A model generated the notes under the pieces. It had not been told where the DNA came from and did no database searches. It saw nothing but the letters and a program-made list of their open reading frames with translations. The translations under genes and the position numbers were made by a program. This document shows positions 5,645 through 12,472 of a stretch of 12,761 bases of DNA, in pieces. Numbering within the stretch: position 1 is the first letter of the stretch; each line of letters starts with the position of its first letter. This DNA is from an uncultured Streptomyces sp. GTDB lineage: Bacteria > Actinomycetota > Actinomycetes > Streptomycetales > Streptomycetaceae. The stretch spans positions 1 to 12,761 of the forward strand of contig CAMLJW010000109.1 of the NCBI GenBank assembly GCA_946480485.1. The letters run 5' to 3'.

Positions 5645-6001
5645 ATGTCCGTATCGGACGAGACCACCACCGTGAGCGACGGCATCCTGCTGTCGGACGC
5701 CGCCGCGGCCAAGGTCAAGGCCCTGCTCGACCAGGAAGGCCGCGACGACCTGGCACTGCGTGTCGCCGTTCAGCCCGGCGGCTGCTCCGGCCTGCGGTAC
5801 CAGCTCTTCTTCGACGAGCGCTCCCTCGACGGTGACGTCGTCAAGGAGTTCGGCGGTGTGAAGGTCGTCACCGACCGTATGAGCGCTCCGTACCTGGGCG
5901 GCGCCTCCATCGACTTCGTGGACACCATCGAGAAGCAGGGCTTCACGATCGACAACCCGCAGGCGACGGGTTCGTGCGCCTGCGGCGACTCCTTCAGCTA
6001 G
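5645..6001 (+). CDS. erpA: A-type iron-sulfur carrier (HesB/IscA/ErpA family)
   Basis: A-type carriers receive Fe-S clusters from the assembly scaffold and pass them to target enzymes. The 118-aa product has the three conserved cluster Cys: C47 in QPGGCSGLRYQL, and C111 and C113 in the C-terminal GSCACGDSF. The LSDAAAAKVKALL helix (16-28) and the SAPYLGGASIDFVD strand pair (80-93) are also typical. The ATG at 5645 has GGGAGAG at 5632-5638 and gives the normal family length. It is monocistronic and divergent from nadA, itself a 4Fe-4S enzyme, which makes NadA a plausible client, although that is inference. The exact subfamily (ErpA versus IscA or SufA) cannot be settled from the sequence alone; no suf genes are in the window. 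Confidence 0.93.
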   Translation: MSVSDETTTVSDGILLSDAAAAKVKALLDQEGRDDLALRVAVQPGGCSGLRYQLFFDERSLDGDVVKEFGGVKVVTDRMSAPYLGGASIDFVDTIEKQGFTIDNPQATGSCACGDSFS

Positions 6002-6021
6002 AACCTGTCTGGCGTTTCCTG

Positions 6022-6039
6022 CCTGCGCCGCGGCGCAGG
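6022..6039. terminator. Perfect 18-bp palindrome after erpA
   Basis: CCTGCGCCGCGGCGCAGG starts 20 bp after the erpA stop. As RNA it would fold with 7-bp arms and a 4-nt loop. It lacks a U tract; its position suggests a first-stage terminator or 3' stabiliser of the erpA transcript. Confidence 0.5.
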
Positions 6040-6121
6040 ACACCGCGGCGCACGCCCTACGGGCGGACGACGGGAAACTCCGGATAGACCCTAAGCGTTG
6101 GCCAAGCCTCCTAAACGCGGA

Positions 6122-6153
6122 AAGGCGGCGCCCCTCCGACCGGGCGCCGCCTT
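6122..6153. terminator. Bidirectional terminator between erpA and the 514-aa membrane protein gene
   Basis: The perfect 12-bp arms AAGGCGGCGCCC (6122-6133) and GGGCGCCGCCTT (6142-6153) enclose an 8-nt loop. Flanking CGCG bases extend the stem after a small bulge. Read leftward, the stem is followed by TTTCCGCGTTT, so it fits as the end of the membrane-protein transcript and can also back up erpA termination. Confidence 0.8.
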
Positions 6154-6203
6154 CGCGCATCGGGATCCGCCTCCACGGCCGCGTCCACGGCCCTGGGCCG
6201 CTC

Positions 6204-7748
6204 CTACCTGCCCCACCTGGTCGTCGGTTTCGGCAGGTCCTTCTCCAGCGGCAGCGCCTTGCCGTCCTTGCCGACGACCTTGCGGTCACCGAGCGGCTCC
6301 TTCAGCTCAATCGTCTTGTGGAAGATCTTGGCGATCATGATGCAGACCTTGTCCTTCCAGGGCGTCTGGGTCACCCGGACCGTCACGGTGTCGCCTCTCT
6401 CCTCGGCCGACGCGGAGTAGTCGCTGCACACCCCGCCCGTGAAGCGCACGGTCAGCTCCTTGCCGTCCGCGCTGTACCCCTCGACCTTGACGTCCCGCTG
6501 TTTTGGCGCCGTGCTCGGCTCGTCACCGGGCTCGCTCGGCCCACTCGGGTCCGTCGGCCGCGGACCCGGCTGCTCGTGAGCGGTGTCGCCCGGCCGCTCC
6601 GCCGGAGCGGTCAGATACTTCGGCTCGACCGCCGGATGCGTCACCGTGAAACTCTCCTTGGCCCCCTCGGGCCGTACGTCGAAGAGCCAGGACGGCACCA
6701 GCGCCTGCCGCCCGTCCACGAAGTGCGACGCCAGACCGAACGTGGCGCGTTCGACGACGACCGCCTCGGACTCGGGCTGAGAGGCCGTCGGCTCGCACGG
6801 CGTCTCGTTCCTGTCCTTCGGGCGTACGGGCTCGGCGCACCCGCCGATGCCCATGCGGCCGTCGCCCGCTCCCGAACCGTTCAGCAGGTCGAGCGTCTTC
6901 TGCGCGCCGAGGACGGGATACGTGTCGCTCTTCACCGGAGTCTTCAACCGGCCGCTGCCGCCGACCACTTGACGGTCCGCGCCGACCTGGACACGGGTCG
7001 TCCAGCCGTACGTCGGAAGCCCGCCGACCTCCGGATCGGCGTTCACCACCCGCACGGCACCCATGAGCCGGCTCGCGTCGAGCTTCGCGTCGTCCTGGCC
7101 GACCGCCTTGAAAACGGGCGCGGCGGCCTTCTTGGCGGCGCCCACGCTCACCGGGTCGATGTCGGAGCTCTCGGAGCCCGCCGCCCCCTTGGGGGGACTG
7201 TCGCTCGCGCACCTCGTGGTGCTTACGCAGCCGTCGGTACCGGGTGCGAAGCGTCTGAACGTCCAGATGCCCGGCGCTTTCCCTTTTCTCACCTGGAGAC
7301 TCTGCCCGGAGCCGTCCCTGGTGGCCCCGACCTGCCAGCCGTCGCCCTCCGCCGTCGGCCTGCCCGCCACGCCGAGGGCTTTCGCGAGCGCGGCCACCTC
7401 GGCGACCGTGACCTCGCCCTTCGCGCGGTACACGGGCGCGGAGGAGGGGCCGTCGGGGAGCTTGCCGTTTGCCCGGTACCGCGCCCCGTGCGGGTCGGGC
7501 TCGCCGGGTGCGATGCCGCTCGCGCCGCCCACGGTGTAGCCGTCCAGGACGAGCGGGGTCGGAGTGCCGTCGCCTCCCGGCGTACCGGAGCCAGCCTGGT
7601 CCTCGCCGCCGGACGCGCTCACGGCGAGGTACGCCCCGCCGCCCCCTACGAGCAGCACGGCGGTGGCCGCGACCGAGGCGACGGCCACCGGGGAACGCCG
7701 CCGGCGTGGCCGGACCGCCTCGTCGTCACCGGGTCGCTCGGTGTTCAC
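6204..7748 (-). CDS. Single-pass membrane protein with large extracytoplasmic region, unknown function
   Basis: The 514-aa product begins with a short basic cytoplasmic segment (VNTERPGDDEAVRPRRRRSP) and one membrane helix (about residues 20-44, VAVASVAATAVLLVGGGGAY). The rest is then outside the cell: a Gly/Pro/Thr-rich stalk, a large domain (about 60-380), a Pro-rich linker (about 382-419, with GPRPTDPSGPSEPGDEPS) and a C-terminal beta-rich domain of about 95 residues with two Cys (about 441 and 469) that may form a disulfide. No catalytic motif is recognisable. The GTG at 7748 was chosen because GGAG lies 7 nt upstream; the frame stays open to 7877 but that part has poor codon usage. It is probably a Streptomyces-type conserved exported protein. 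Its upstream gap may contain an ECF-type promoter and a structured leader. Confidence 0.8.
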   Translation of the reverse strand: MNTERPGDDEAVRPRRRRSPVAVASVAATAVLLVGGGGAYLAVSASGGEDQAGSGTPGGDGTPTPLVLDGYTVGGASGIAPGEPDPHGARYRANGKLPDGPSSAPVYRAKGEVTVAEVAALAKALGVAGRPTAEGDGWQVGATRDGSGQSLQVRKGKAPGIWTFRRFAPGTDGCVSTTRCASDSPPKGAAGSESSDIDPVSVGAAKKAAAPVFKAVGQDDAKLDASRLMGAVRVVNADPEVGGLPTYGWTTRVQVGADRQVVGGSGRLKTPVKSDTYPVLGAQKTLDLLNGSGAGDGRMGIGGCAEPVRPKDRNETPCEPTASQPESEAVVVERATFGLASHFVDGRQALVPSWLFDVRPEGAKESFTVTHPAVEPKYLTAPAERPGDTAHEQPGPRPTDPSGPSEPGDEPSTAPKQRDVKVEGYSADGKELTVRFTGGVCSDYSASAEERGDTVTVRVTQTPWKDKVCIMIAKIFHKTIELKEPLGDRKVVGKDGKALPLEKDLPKPTTRWGR

Positions 7749-7857
7749 CGCATCGCTCCTTCTACCGCACCGCGGTCCCATGAGACCCGTCGCCGAACCA
7801 GCGCAGGGGCTCAGGCAGGGTCGTATCCCATATCCCCTTGACGAGGGACAGTCATGG

Positions 7858-7883
7858 GACGCGGCGGGGGAGCGCATGGTTCC
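7858..7883 (-). promoter_or_regulatory. Possible ECF-type promoter (GGAAC-N17-CGTC)
   Basis: On the - strand GGAAC (7883-7879) is followed after 17 bp by CGTC (7861-7858), close to the GGAAC / CGTC pattern of SigE-like ECF sigma factors. It points to the 514-aa membrane protein gene, about 100 nt downstream. An envelope-stress sigma factor would suit an exported protein, but short motifs like this arise by chance in GC-rich DNA. Confidence 0.3.
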
Positions 7884-7971
7884 CTGCGGGCGCCCTTCTA
7901 CCAGCTAGGACTTTGTCGGGTGCGCCCTCACCAGCGGCACCCATAGCCGCAAATGCCACAGCCATACGCTC

Positions 7972-8039
7972 TGACCTGCGGGAAGATAGCTGACGGACCA
8001 TCCTGGAACGCTTCAGCCGTCCCAGGTTTCCGCAGGTCA
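7972..8039. terminator. Long hairpin downstream of the 70-aa gene
   Basis: The outer arms TGACCTGCGG (7972-7981) and CCGCAGGTCA (8030-8039) are perfect. Inside them GACGG (7992-7996) pairs with CCGTC (8017-8021), and CCTGG (8002-8006) can instead pair with CCAGG (8022-8026). It starts 19 bp past the 70-aa gene's stop codon on the - strand, so a terminator is the simplest reading; alternative inner pairings leave a switch or attenuator possible. Confidence 0.5.
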
Positions 8040-8057
8040 CAGCGACTCGGCAAGGTC

Positions 8058-8270
8058 CTACTGGTCGCCGTAGTCGAACATCGTCTCCACGAGCCGCGCG
8101 GAAGCGGGGGGAACGGTCACGCCCTGGATGAGTGACGGTGACATCGGGAGGGGAGTGATCCGGGCGGGTGCGGTCCAGTGCGGCACCATCCGGGCGCAGT
8201 CTCCGCGCAGCTCCGCGAGGCCGCCCTCGGGATCGAGTGGAGCGGTCCCGTCAATCCTGAGGTTTGTCAT
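8058..8270 (-). CDS. Hypothetical 70-aa protein
   Basis: The product starts MTNLRIDGTAPLDPEGGLAE and ends LVETMFDYGDQ. It is soluble, with one Cys (in RGDCARMV), one Trp and a Pro-rich middle (LPMSPSLI). Codon usage has normal Streptomyces third-position GC bias, which separates it from the neighbouring non-coding frames. No strong ribosome site precedes the ATG at 8270 (GGTG 5-8 nt upstream at best), so it may be translated weakly or start elsewhere. It is divergent from adoK over 150 bp and followed by a long hairpin at 7972-8039. I do not recognise a domain and cannot propose a function. Confidence 0.65.
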   Translation of the reverse strand: MTNLRIDGTAPLDPEGGLAELRGDCARMVPHWTAPARITPLPMSPSLIQGVTVPPASARLVETMFDYGDQ

Positions 8271-8420
8271 GACAGCACCGTATGCACCGCAGGCCCCGCG
8301 GAAAAAGCCCTACGATTGGGTAGTTCTGCCGGGCTCGAAGTGGCGGATCGCCCCGGCATCGGGGACCGACCCGATAGCGTGACCTGTCAATCCCCCTCCC
8401 CGCAGGAGTGTGTCCCAGCC

Positions 8421-9395
8421 GTGCGTATCGCAGTCACCGGATCCATCGCCACCGACCACCTCATGACCTTCCCCGGCCGTTTCTCCGACCAGCTGGTCGC
8501 GGACCAGCTGCACACGGTCTCCCTCTCCTTCCTGGTCGACAACCTGGACGTACGCCGGGGCGGCGTGGGCGCGAACATCGCCTTCGGCATGGGCCAGCTC
8601 GGTTCCTCGCCGGTCCTGGTCGGAGCCGCGGGCGCCGACTTCGACGAGTACCGGGCCTGGCTGGACCGGCACGGCGTCGACACCGAGTCCGTACGTATCT
8701 CCGAGGTGCTGCACACCGCGCGCTTCGTCTGCACCACCGACGCCGACCACAACCAGATCGGCTCCTTCTACACCGGCGCCATGAGCGAGGCCCGGCTCAT
8801 CGAACTCAAGGCGGTCGCCGACCGTGTGGGTGGGCTCGACCTGGTCCTCATCGGCGCGGACGACCCCGAGGCGATGCTCCGCCACACCGAGGAGTGCCGC
8901 TCGCGCGAGATCGCCTTCGCGGCGGACTTCTCCCAGCAGATCGCGCGCATGGGCGGCGAGGAGATCCGGCTCCTGCTGGACGGGGCGACGTACCTCTTCT
9001 CGAACGAGTACGAGAAGGGCCTCATCGAGTCCAAGACCGGCTGGTCCGACGCCGAGATCCTCGCCAAGGTCGGCCACCGTGTGACGACCCTCGGCCCGCG
9101 CGGGGTACGCATCGAGGCGGTCGGTGAGGACCCGGTCGAGGTCGACGTCCCCGAGGAGACGGCGAAGGCGGACCCTACGGGTGTCGGCGACGCGTTCCGC
9201 GCGGGCTTCCTCTCGGGCCTGGTCTGGGGTGTCTCGCACGAGCGCGCCGCCCAGGTCGGCTGCATGCTCGCCACGCTCGTCATCGAGACCGTCGGCACCC
9301 AGGAGTACGAACTCCGCCGCACCCACTTCCTGGACCGCTTCACCAAGGCGTACGGCGATGACGCCGCGTCGGAGGTCCAGGACCACCTCGCGTAG
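8421..9395 (+). CDS. adoK: PfkB-family adenosine kinase (AdoK-like)
   Basis: The 324-aa protein is a ribokinase-fold sugar/nucleoside kinase. PfkB signature 1 is RRGGVGANIAFGMGQLG (45-61) and signature 2 is DPTGVGDAFRAGFLSG (251-266), with D257 as the catalytic base. The sequence follows M. tuberculosis adenosine kinase (Rv2202c) closely as I remember it: the start VRIAVTGSIATDHLM, SLSFLVDNL, HTARFVCTTD, GAMSEAR and DPEAMLRHTEECR all have counterparts. It therefore probably phosphorylates adenosine to AMP in purine salvage rather than a simple sugar. The GTG at 8421 has AGGAG at 8404-8408. The gene stands alone, facing the desulfurase gene tail to tail. In mycobacteria adoK also lies near ctaC and an erpA-like gene, so the context supports the assignment. 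Confidence 0.88.
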   Translation: MRIAVTGSIATDHLMTFPGRFSDQLVADQLHTVSLSFLVDNLDVRRGGVGANIAFGMGQLGSSPVLVGAAGADFDEYRAWLDRHGVDTESVRISEVLHTARFVCTTDADHNQIGSFYTGAMSEARLIELKAVADRVGGLDLVLIGADDPEAMLRHTEECRSREIAFAADFSQQIARMGGEEIRLLLDGATYLFSNEYEKGLIESKTGWSDAEILAKVGHRVTTLGPRGVRIEAVGEDPVEVDVPEETAKADPTGVGDAFRAGFLSGLVWGVSHERAAQVGCMLATLVIETVGTQEYELRRTHFLDRFTKAYGDDAASEVQDHLA

Positions 9396-9551
9396 GCGCT
9401 CCGCCGGGTGACCTTGGGCGCGCGGGTGCTCCGCTCCCCCGGCACTCCCGTGTCCGCCGCTCGCGCCGGGTCTGCCCCGCCTGCCCGCCCTTCGCCCGGT
9501 GCGGGGGTACCGCCACTGCCTCCCCCGCGTCGCCGCGAGCCCGCCTGCTCC

Positions 9552-9566
9552 GCCGCCGGAGGCGGC
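9552..9566. terminator. Weak hairpin between adoK and the desulfurase gene
   Basis: GCCGCC-GGA-GGCGGC is a perfect 6-bp stem with a 3-nt loop in the 281-bp convergent gap 9396-9676. No U tract follows. It is the best terminator candidate in that gap, where I see no gene. Confidence 0.3.
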
Positions 9567-9676
9567 CCGCCGGACGCGGGAGCGGCTGCCTGAACAGGGG
9601 AAGCGACGGGGAGCACATGGGACGGGGAGGCGAGGGAGTACGTGCCGCTCCGGGCGAGCCTTGCGAGCCGCCGCCC

Positions 9677-11059
9677 TTACGCCAGCCGCCGCACCACGTA
9701 CGCCGCCCCACGCTCCTCCGGCTCCTCCCCGACGTACTCCTGCCCCCGCATCGCGCACCACGCCGGGATGTCCAGGCCGGCCGCCTCGTCGTCGGAGAGG
9801 ACGCGGATCGTACCGCCGGGCGGTACGTCGCCGATCACCTTGGCGAGCTCGATGACCGGGATGGGACAGCGCCTGCCCAGGGCGTCCACGACGAGGGTGT
9901 CCTCGGCAGCGGGCGCCTTGGGTGCGTGGACCGGCGCGCCGAGCTTCTCGCGGACCTTCGACACGGCGCCCGGAAGTACGTCCAGGAAGCGGTCCACGTC
10001 CTCCGCGGGCGTGCCCAGCGGCAGCGACACCCGGACGTTGCCCTCGGTCAGCACACCCATGGCCTTCAGGACGTGGCTGGGTGTCAGCGTACTGCTGGTG
10101 CAGGATGATCCGGACGACACCGAGAAGCCGTCGCGGTCCAGCTCGTGCAGCAATGTCTCCCCGTCGACATAGAGGCAGGAGAAGGTGAGCAGATGGGGCA
10201 GTCGGCGCACCGGGTCGCCCACCACCTCCACGTCGGGGACCAGTTCCGACACCCGCGCGCGGATCCGGTCCGCCAGATATCGCAGCCGGGCCGCCTCCAC
10301 GGCCGCCTCCGCGCGTACGGCGCGCAGCGCGGCGGCTGCCGCAACGATGCCGGGGATGTTCTCGAAGCCGGCGGCACGCCCCGACTCCCGTTCGTCGGCG
10401 GGGCCTTGAGGGGCGTAGCGCACGCCCTTATGTACGACGAGAAGTCCGACACCCGATGGTCCGCCCCATTTGTGAGCGCTTCCCGTCAGGAGTGACCAGT
10501 CGCCCTCGATCGGCCCCCAGGCAAGCGACTGCGCCGCGTCGACGAGCAGCGGTACGCCGGCCTCGAGGCATGCGGCGGCGACAGCGGCGACCGGCTGCTC
10601 CGTACCCACCTCGTGGTTGGCCGACTGCAGGCACGCGAGCGCGGTGTCGGGGCGGAGGGCGGCCGCGTACGCGTCGGGGGAGACCGCGCCCGTGCGTAGA
10701 ACGGGCACTTCGGTCACCGTCCCGCCCTCGGCCCGGTGGGCCTCCGCAGTATGAAGCACCGACGAGTGTTCGACGGCGGACACGATCAGGTGGCGTCCGA
10801 CGCGGCGGCGCCCGGCCAGCGCCCCGGCGATCCCGGAGTGCACGGCCCGCGTACCGGAGGAGGTGAACACCAGCTCGTCCGGACGGCAACCCACCGCCTC
10901 TGCGGCCGCCTCGCGAGCCGCGTCGAGCAGCAGCCGGGCGCGCCGTCCCTCGCGGTAGAGGCGGGCGGGATCGGCCCACCCCTCGTCGAGCGAGGCCTGC
11001 AGGGCCTGTCGGGCGACGGGGTGCAGGGGGGCGGAGGATGCGGCGTCGAAGTAGGACAC
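9677..11059 (-). CDS. Cysteine desulfurase fused to C-terminal TusA sulfur-carrier domain
   Basis: Residues 1-375 form a class V aminotransferase-fold, PLP-dependent cysteine desulfurase (IscS/NifS type). VEHSSVLHT (96-104) contains the PLP-stacking His98, VDAAQ (173-177) the pyridine-N Asp174, and GSAHKWGGPSGVG (193-205) the PLP Lys197. The mobile active-site Cys is C320 in SVSSGSSCTSS. After an Ala/Pro linker (about 376-386) comes a TusA/SirA domain with the CPxP motif RRCPIP (C398). The fusion should pass the persulfide from C320 directly to C398 and on to tRNA thiolation, cofactor or Fe-S synthesis. The GTG at 11059 gives the normal N-terminus (SYFDAASSAPLHP) and has GGGGA just upstream. 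A TAGCGT at 11071-11066 would even permit a leaderless transcript. The gene is divergent from ctaC. Confidence 0.95.
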   Translation of the reverse strand: MSYFDAASSAPLHPVARQALQASLDEGWADPARLYREGRRARLLLDAAREAAAEAVGCRPDELVFTSSGTRAVHSGIAGALAGRRRVGRHLIVSAVEHSSVLHTAEAHRAEGGTVTEVPVLRTGAVSPDAYAAALRPDTALACLQSANHEVGTEQPVAAVAAACLEAGVPLLVDAAQSLAWGPIEGDWSLLTGSAHKWGGPSGVGLLVVHKGVRYAPQGPADERESGRAAGFENIPGIVAAAAALRAVRAEAAVEAARLRYLADRIRARVSELVPDVEVVGDPVRRLPHLLTFSCLYVDGETLLHELDRDGFSVSSGSSCTSSTLTPSHVLKAMGVLTEGNVRVSLPLGTPAEDVDRFLDVLPGAVSKVREKLGAPVHAPKAPAAEDTLVVDALGRRCPIPVIELAKVIGDVPPGGTIRVLSDDEAAGLDIPAWCAMRGQEYVGEEPEERGAAYVVRRLA

Positions 11060-11506
11060 ATCCCCACGCTAGCGCTCCGCTTGGTTCGCTGTTCGAGGGC
11101 GCAGGGTGTTTACGGTACGGGGCTGCGAGGGGCGCGGTAGGGCGGCGGGTGTTCGCGGTTTGTACGATGTTGGTGGTTGGGGGATGGGGGATGGGAGTCG
11201 GTGCCGGTGGAGCCGTGGGGTGTCACGGAGCCCCGCGCGGAAGGGGTGGCCCTTCGCCGGAGGGGGTGTCAGTCCGGGTGGCCGGCTGCTCGGTCGGGGG
11301 TTCACGGCCGGCGCGGAATGTGGGTCGGTCCGGCCCTTCGGGGAGTCGGACGGCGCGTTGGGCACCCTCCCCGCGCGACCCCAAATGGCGTCCAGTAGGG
11401 TTTGGTCCGCATAAACATCCAAACCCCTGCCCGTCGCAGGGCGGCGACCGACCAGCGAGAAGGCCGCAGCCACACCGCGCGGGCGAGACTCTCGGGAAGG
11501 CGCTAC
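11060..11506. other. Divergent regulatory region between the desulfurase gene and ctaC
   Basis: No gene is supported in these 447 bp; open frames here are Gly/Arg/Pro-rich with no family match. It should contain both promoters. Visible features are the palindrome CGCTAGCG (11067-11074) next to the desulfurase start, a G-rich tract (11178-11195) with the tandem GGGGGAT unit, and an 8-bp inverted repeat at 11398-11426 about 80-110 bp before ctaC. No clear TTGACA-type -35 is present. Confidence 0.5.
11398..11426. promoter_or_regulatory. Inverted repeat GGGTTTGG...CCAAACCC upstream of ctaC
   Basis: Perfect 8-nt arms at 11398-11405 and 11419-11426 surround a 13-nt AT-richer centre (TCCGCATAAACAT). 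The centre contains the only AT-rich hexamers close to ctaC, so the dyad could be an operator around the ctaC promoter or an RNA hairpin early in its leader. Confidence 0.45.
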
Positions 11507-12472
11507 GTGAGTCCCAACGGCTCCGACCGCTCGCCGCGGCGCCCGATGCGGCGGAAGCTGCTGCAGGCAATGACTGCGGGCCTGGTCCTGGCGACAGCCA
11601 CCGGTTGCTCGTACAACTGGGAAGACTTCCCCCGCCTTGGTATGCCCACTCCGACCACGGAAGAGGCTCCGCGGATCCTCTCCCTGTGGCAGGGTTCCTG
11701 GGCGGCCGCACTCGCCGTTGGCGTGCTGGTGTGGGGTCTGATCCTGTGGAGCGCCGTGTTCCACCGGCGCAGTCGCACCAAGGTCGAAGTTCCCCCACAG
11801 ACCCGGTACAACATGCCCATCGAGGCGCTGTACACGGTGGTCCCGCTCATCATCGTCTCGGTGCTCTTCTACTTCACCGCCCGCGACGAGTCGGAGCTCC
11901 TCGACACCTCCAAGAAGCCCGACGTCACGGTCAACGTGGTCGGCTTCCAGTGGAGCTGGTGCTTCAACTACGTGGAGAACGTCCCCGGTTCCACCGGTGA
12001 CGCGAAGACCGACCAGAACCTGGACGCGATCCCGACCAAGTGGAAGAAGCAGTTCCCGGCGCACGCGGGCGGCGTCTACACCTGCGGCACCCCCGGTGAG
12101 CGGAACCCGCAGACCAACAACCCCGGCCCGACCCTCTGGCTCCCGGAGGGCAAGACGGTCCGCTTCATCCTCACCTCTCGCGACGTCATCCACTCCTACT
12201 GGGTGGTGCCCTTCCTGATGAAGCAGGACGTCATCCCGGGCCACACCAACGTCTTCCAGGTGACCCCCAACAAGGAGGGCACCTTCCTCGGTAAGTGCGC
12301 CGAACTGTGTGGCGTCGACCACTCCCGGATGCTCTTCAACGTGAAGGTCGTCTCTCCCGAGCGCTACGAGGCCCACCTCAAGAAGCTCGCAGAGAAGGGC
12401 CAGACCGGTTACGTCCCGGCCGGCATTGAGCAGACGGACCACGAGAAGAACCGGGAGACGAACCAACTGTGA
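11507..12472 (+). CDS. ctaC: Cytochrome c oxidase subunit II (CtaC)
   Basis: Subunit II of the aa3-type terminal oxidase takes electrons from cytochrome c through its CuA centre and passes them to subunit I. The 321-aa protein has a basic N-terminus ([10 protein letters not shown]) and a signal helix ending ATATGCS, where C34 may be a lipoprotein Cys although the lipobox is not ideal. Two membrane helices (about 65-84 and 107-124) are followed by an extracytoplasmic cupredoxin domain. CuA ligands are all present: H229 (DVIHSYW), C264, E266, C268, H272 and M275 ([12 protein letters not shown]). The aromatic electron-entry patch is FQWSWCFNY (148-156). The GTG at 11507 was chosen for GAAGG at 11496-11500; the frame is open to 11402 but that part is Arg-rich. 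The stop overlaps the ctaD start by GTGA, implying translational coupling. Confidence 0.96.
   Translation: MSPNGSDRSPRRPMRRKLLQAMTAGLVLATATGCSYNWEDFPRLGMPTPTTEEAPRILSLWQGSWAAALAVGVLVWGLILWSAVFHRRSRTKVEVPPQTRYNMPIEALYTVVPLIIVSVLFYFTARDESELLDTSKKPDVTVNVVGFQWSWCFNYVENVPGSTGDAKTDQNLDAIPTKWKKQFPAHAGGVYTCGTPGERNPQTNNPGPTLWLPEGKTVRFILTSRDVIHSYWVVPFLMKQDVIPGHTNVFQVTPNKEGTFLGKCAELCGVDHSRMLFNVKVVSPERYEAHLKKLAEKGQTGYVPAGIEQTDHEKNRETNQL

Larger units (their letters stand above)
7749..8057. other. Structured non-coding region upstream of the 514-aa membrane protein gene
   Basis: This 309-bp stretch is less GC-biased than its neighbours. Short leftward frames exist (GTG 8040 to 7852, and ATG 7855 to 7811 encoding 14 aa), but they use codons such as CTA, AGA and TTT that are rare in this genome and lack ribosome sites, so I do not call them genes. 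It holds a long hairpin (7972-8039), a GGTAGAAGG motif repeated on the - strand (7902-7894 and again in the true ribosome site at 7766-7758), and a possible ECF-type promoter (7858-7883). Confidence 0.5.

Noticed and set aside
7762..7851. Short leftward frame ending LPEPLRWFGDGSHGTAVR just before the 514-aa gene's ribosome site
   Set aside because: It reads plausibly as protein but has no ATG, GTG or TTG start with a ribosome site; could be a remnant, but not supported as a gene.
7985..8005. Resemblance of CCGTCAGCTA (- strand) to the 3' core of the ydaO c-di-AMP riboswitch
   Set aside because: The other conserved ydaO blocks (GGGGAACC followed by GGGGTGAATC, and the GGTAGGCG end) are absent or in the wrong place, so a chance match is more likely.
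7852..8040. 62-codon leftward open frame (GTG 8040) followed by an ATGA-linked 14-codon frame (7855-7811)
   Set aside because: Codon use (CTA, AGA, TTT, GCA) is wrong for this genome, there are no ribosome sites, and the first frame runs through a long hairpin; better explained as non-coding.
9396..9676. Open frames in the adoK-desulfurase gap
   Set aside because: Ala/Arg/Pro-rich translations with no start context or motif; treated as a non-coding convergent gap.
11402..11506. ATG 11402 as ctaC start
   Set aside because: It would add 35 Arg-rich residues before the signal helix; GTG 11507 has a good ribosome site and the N-terminus expected for Streptomyces CtaC.
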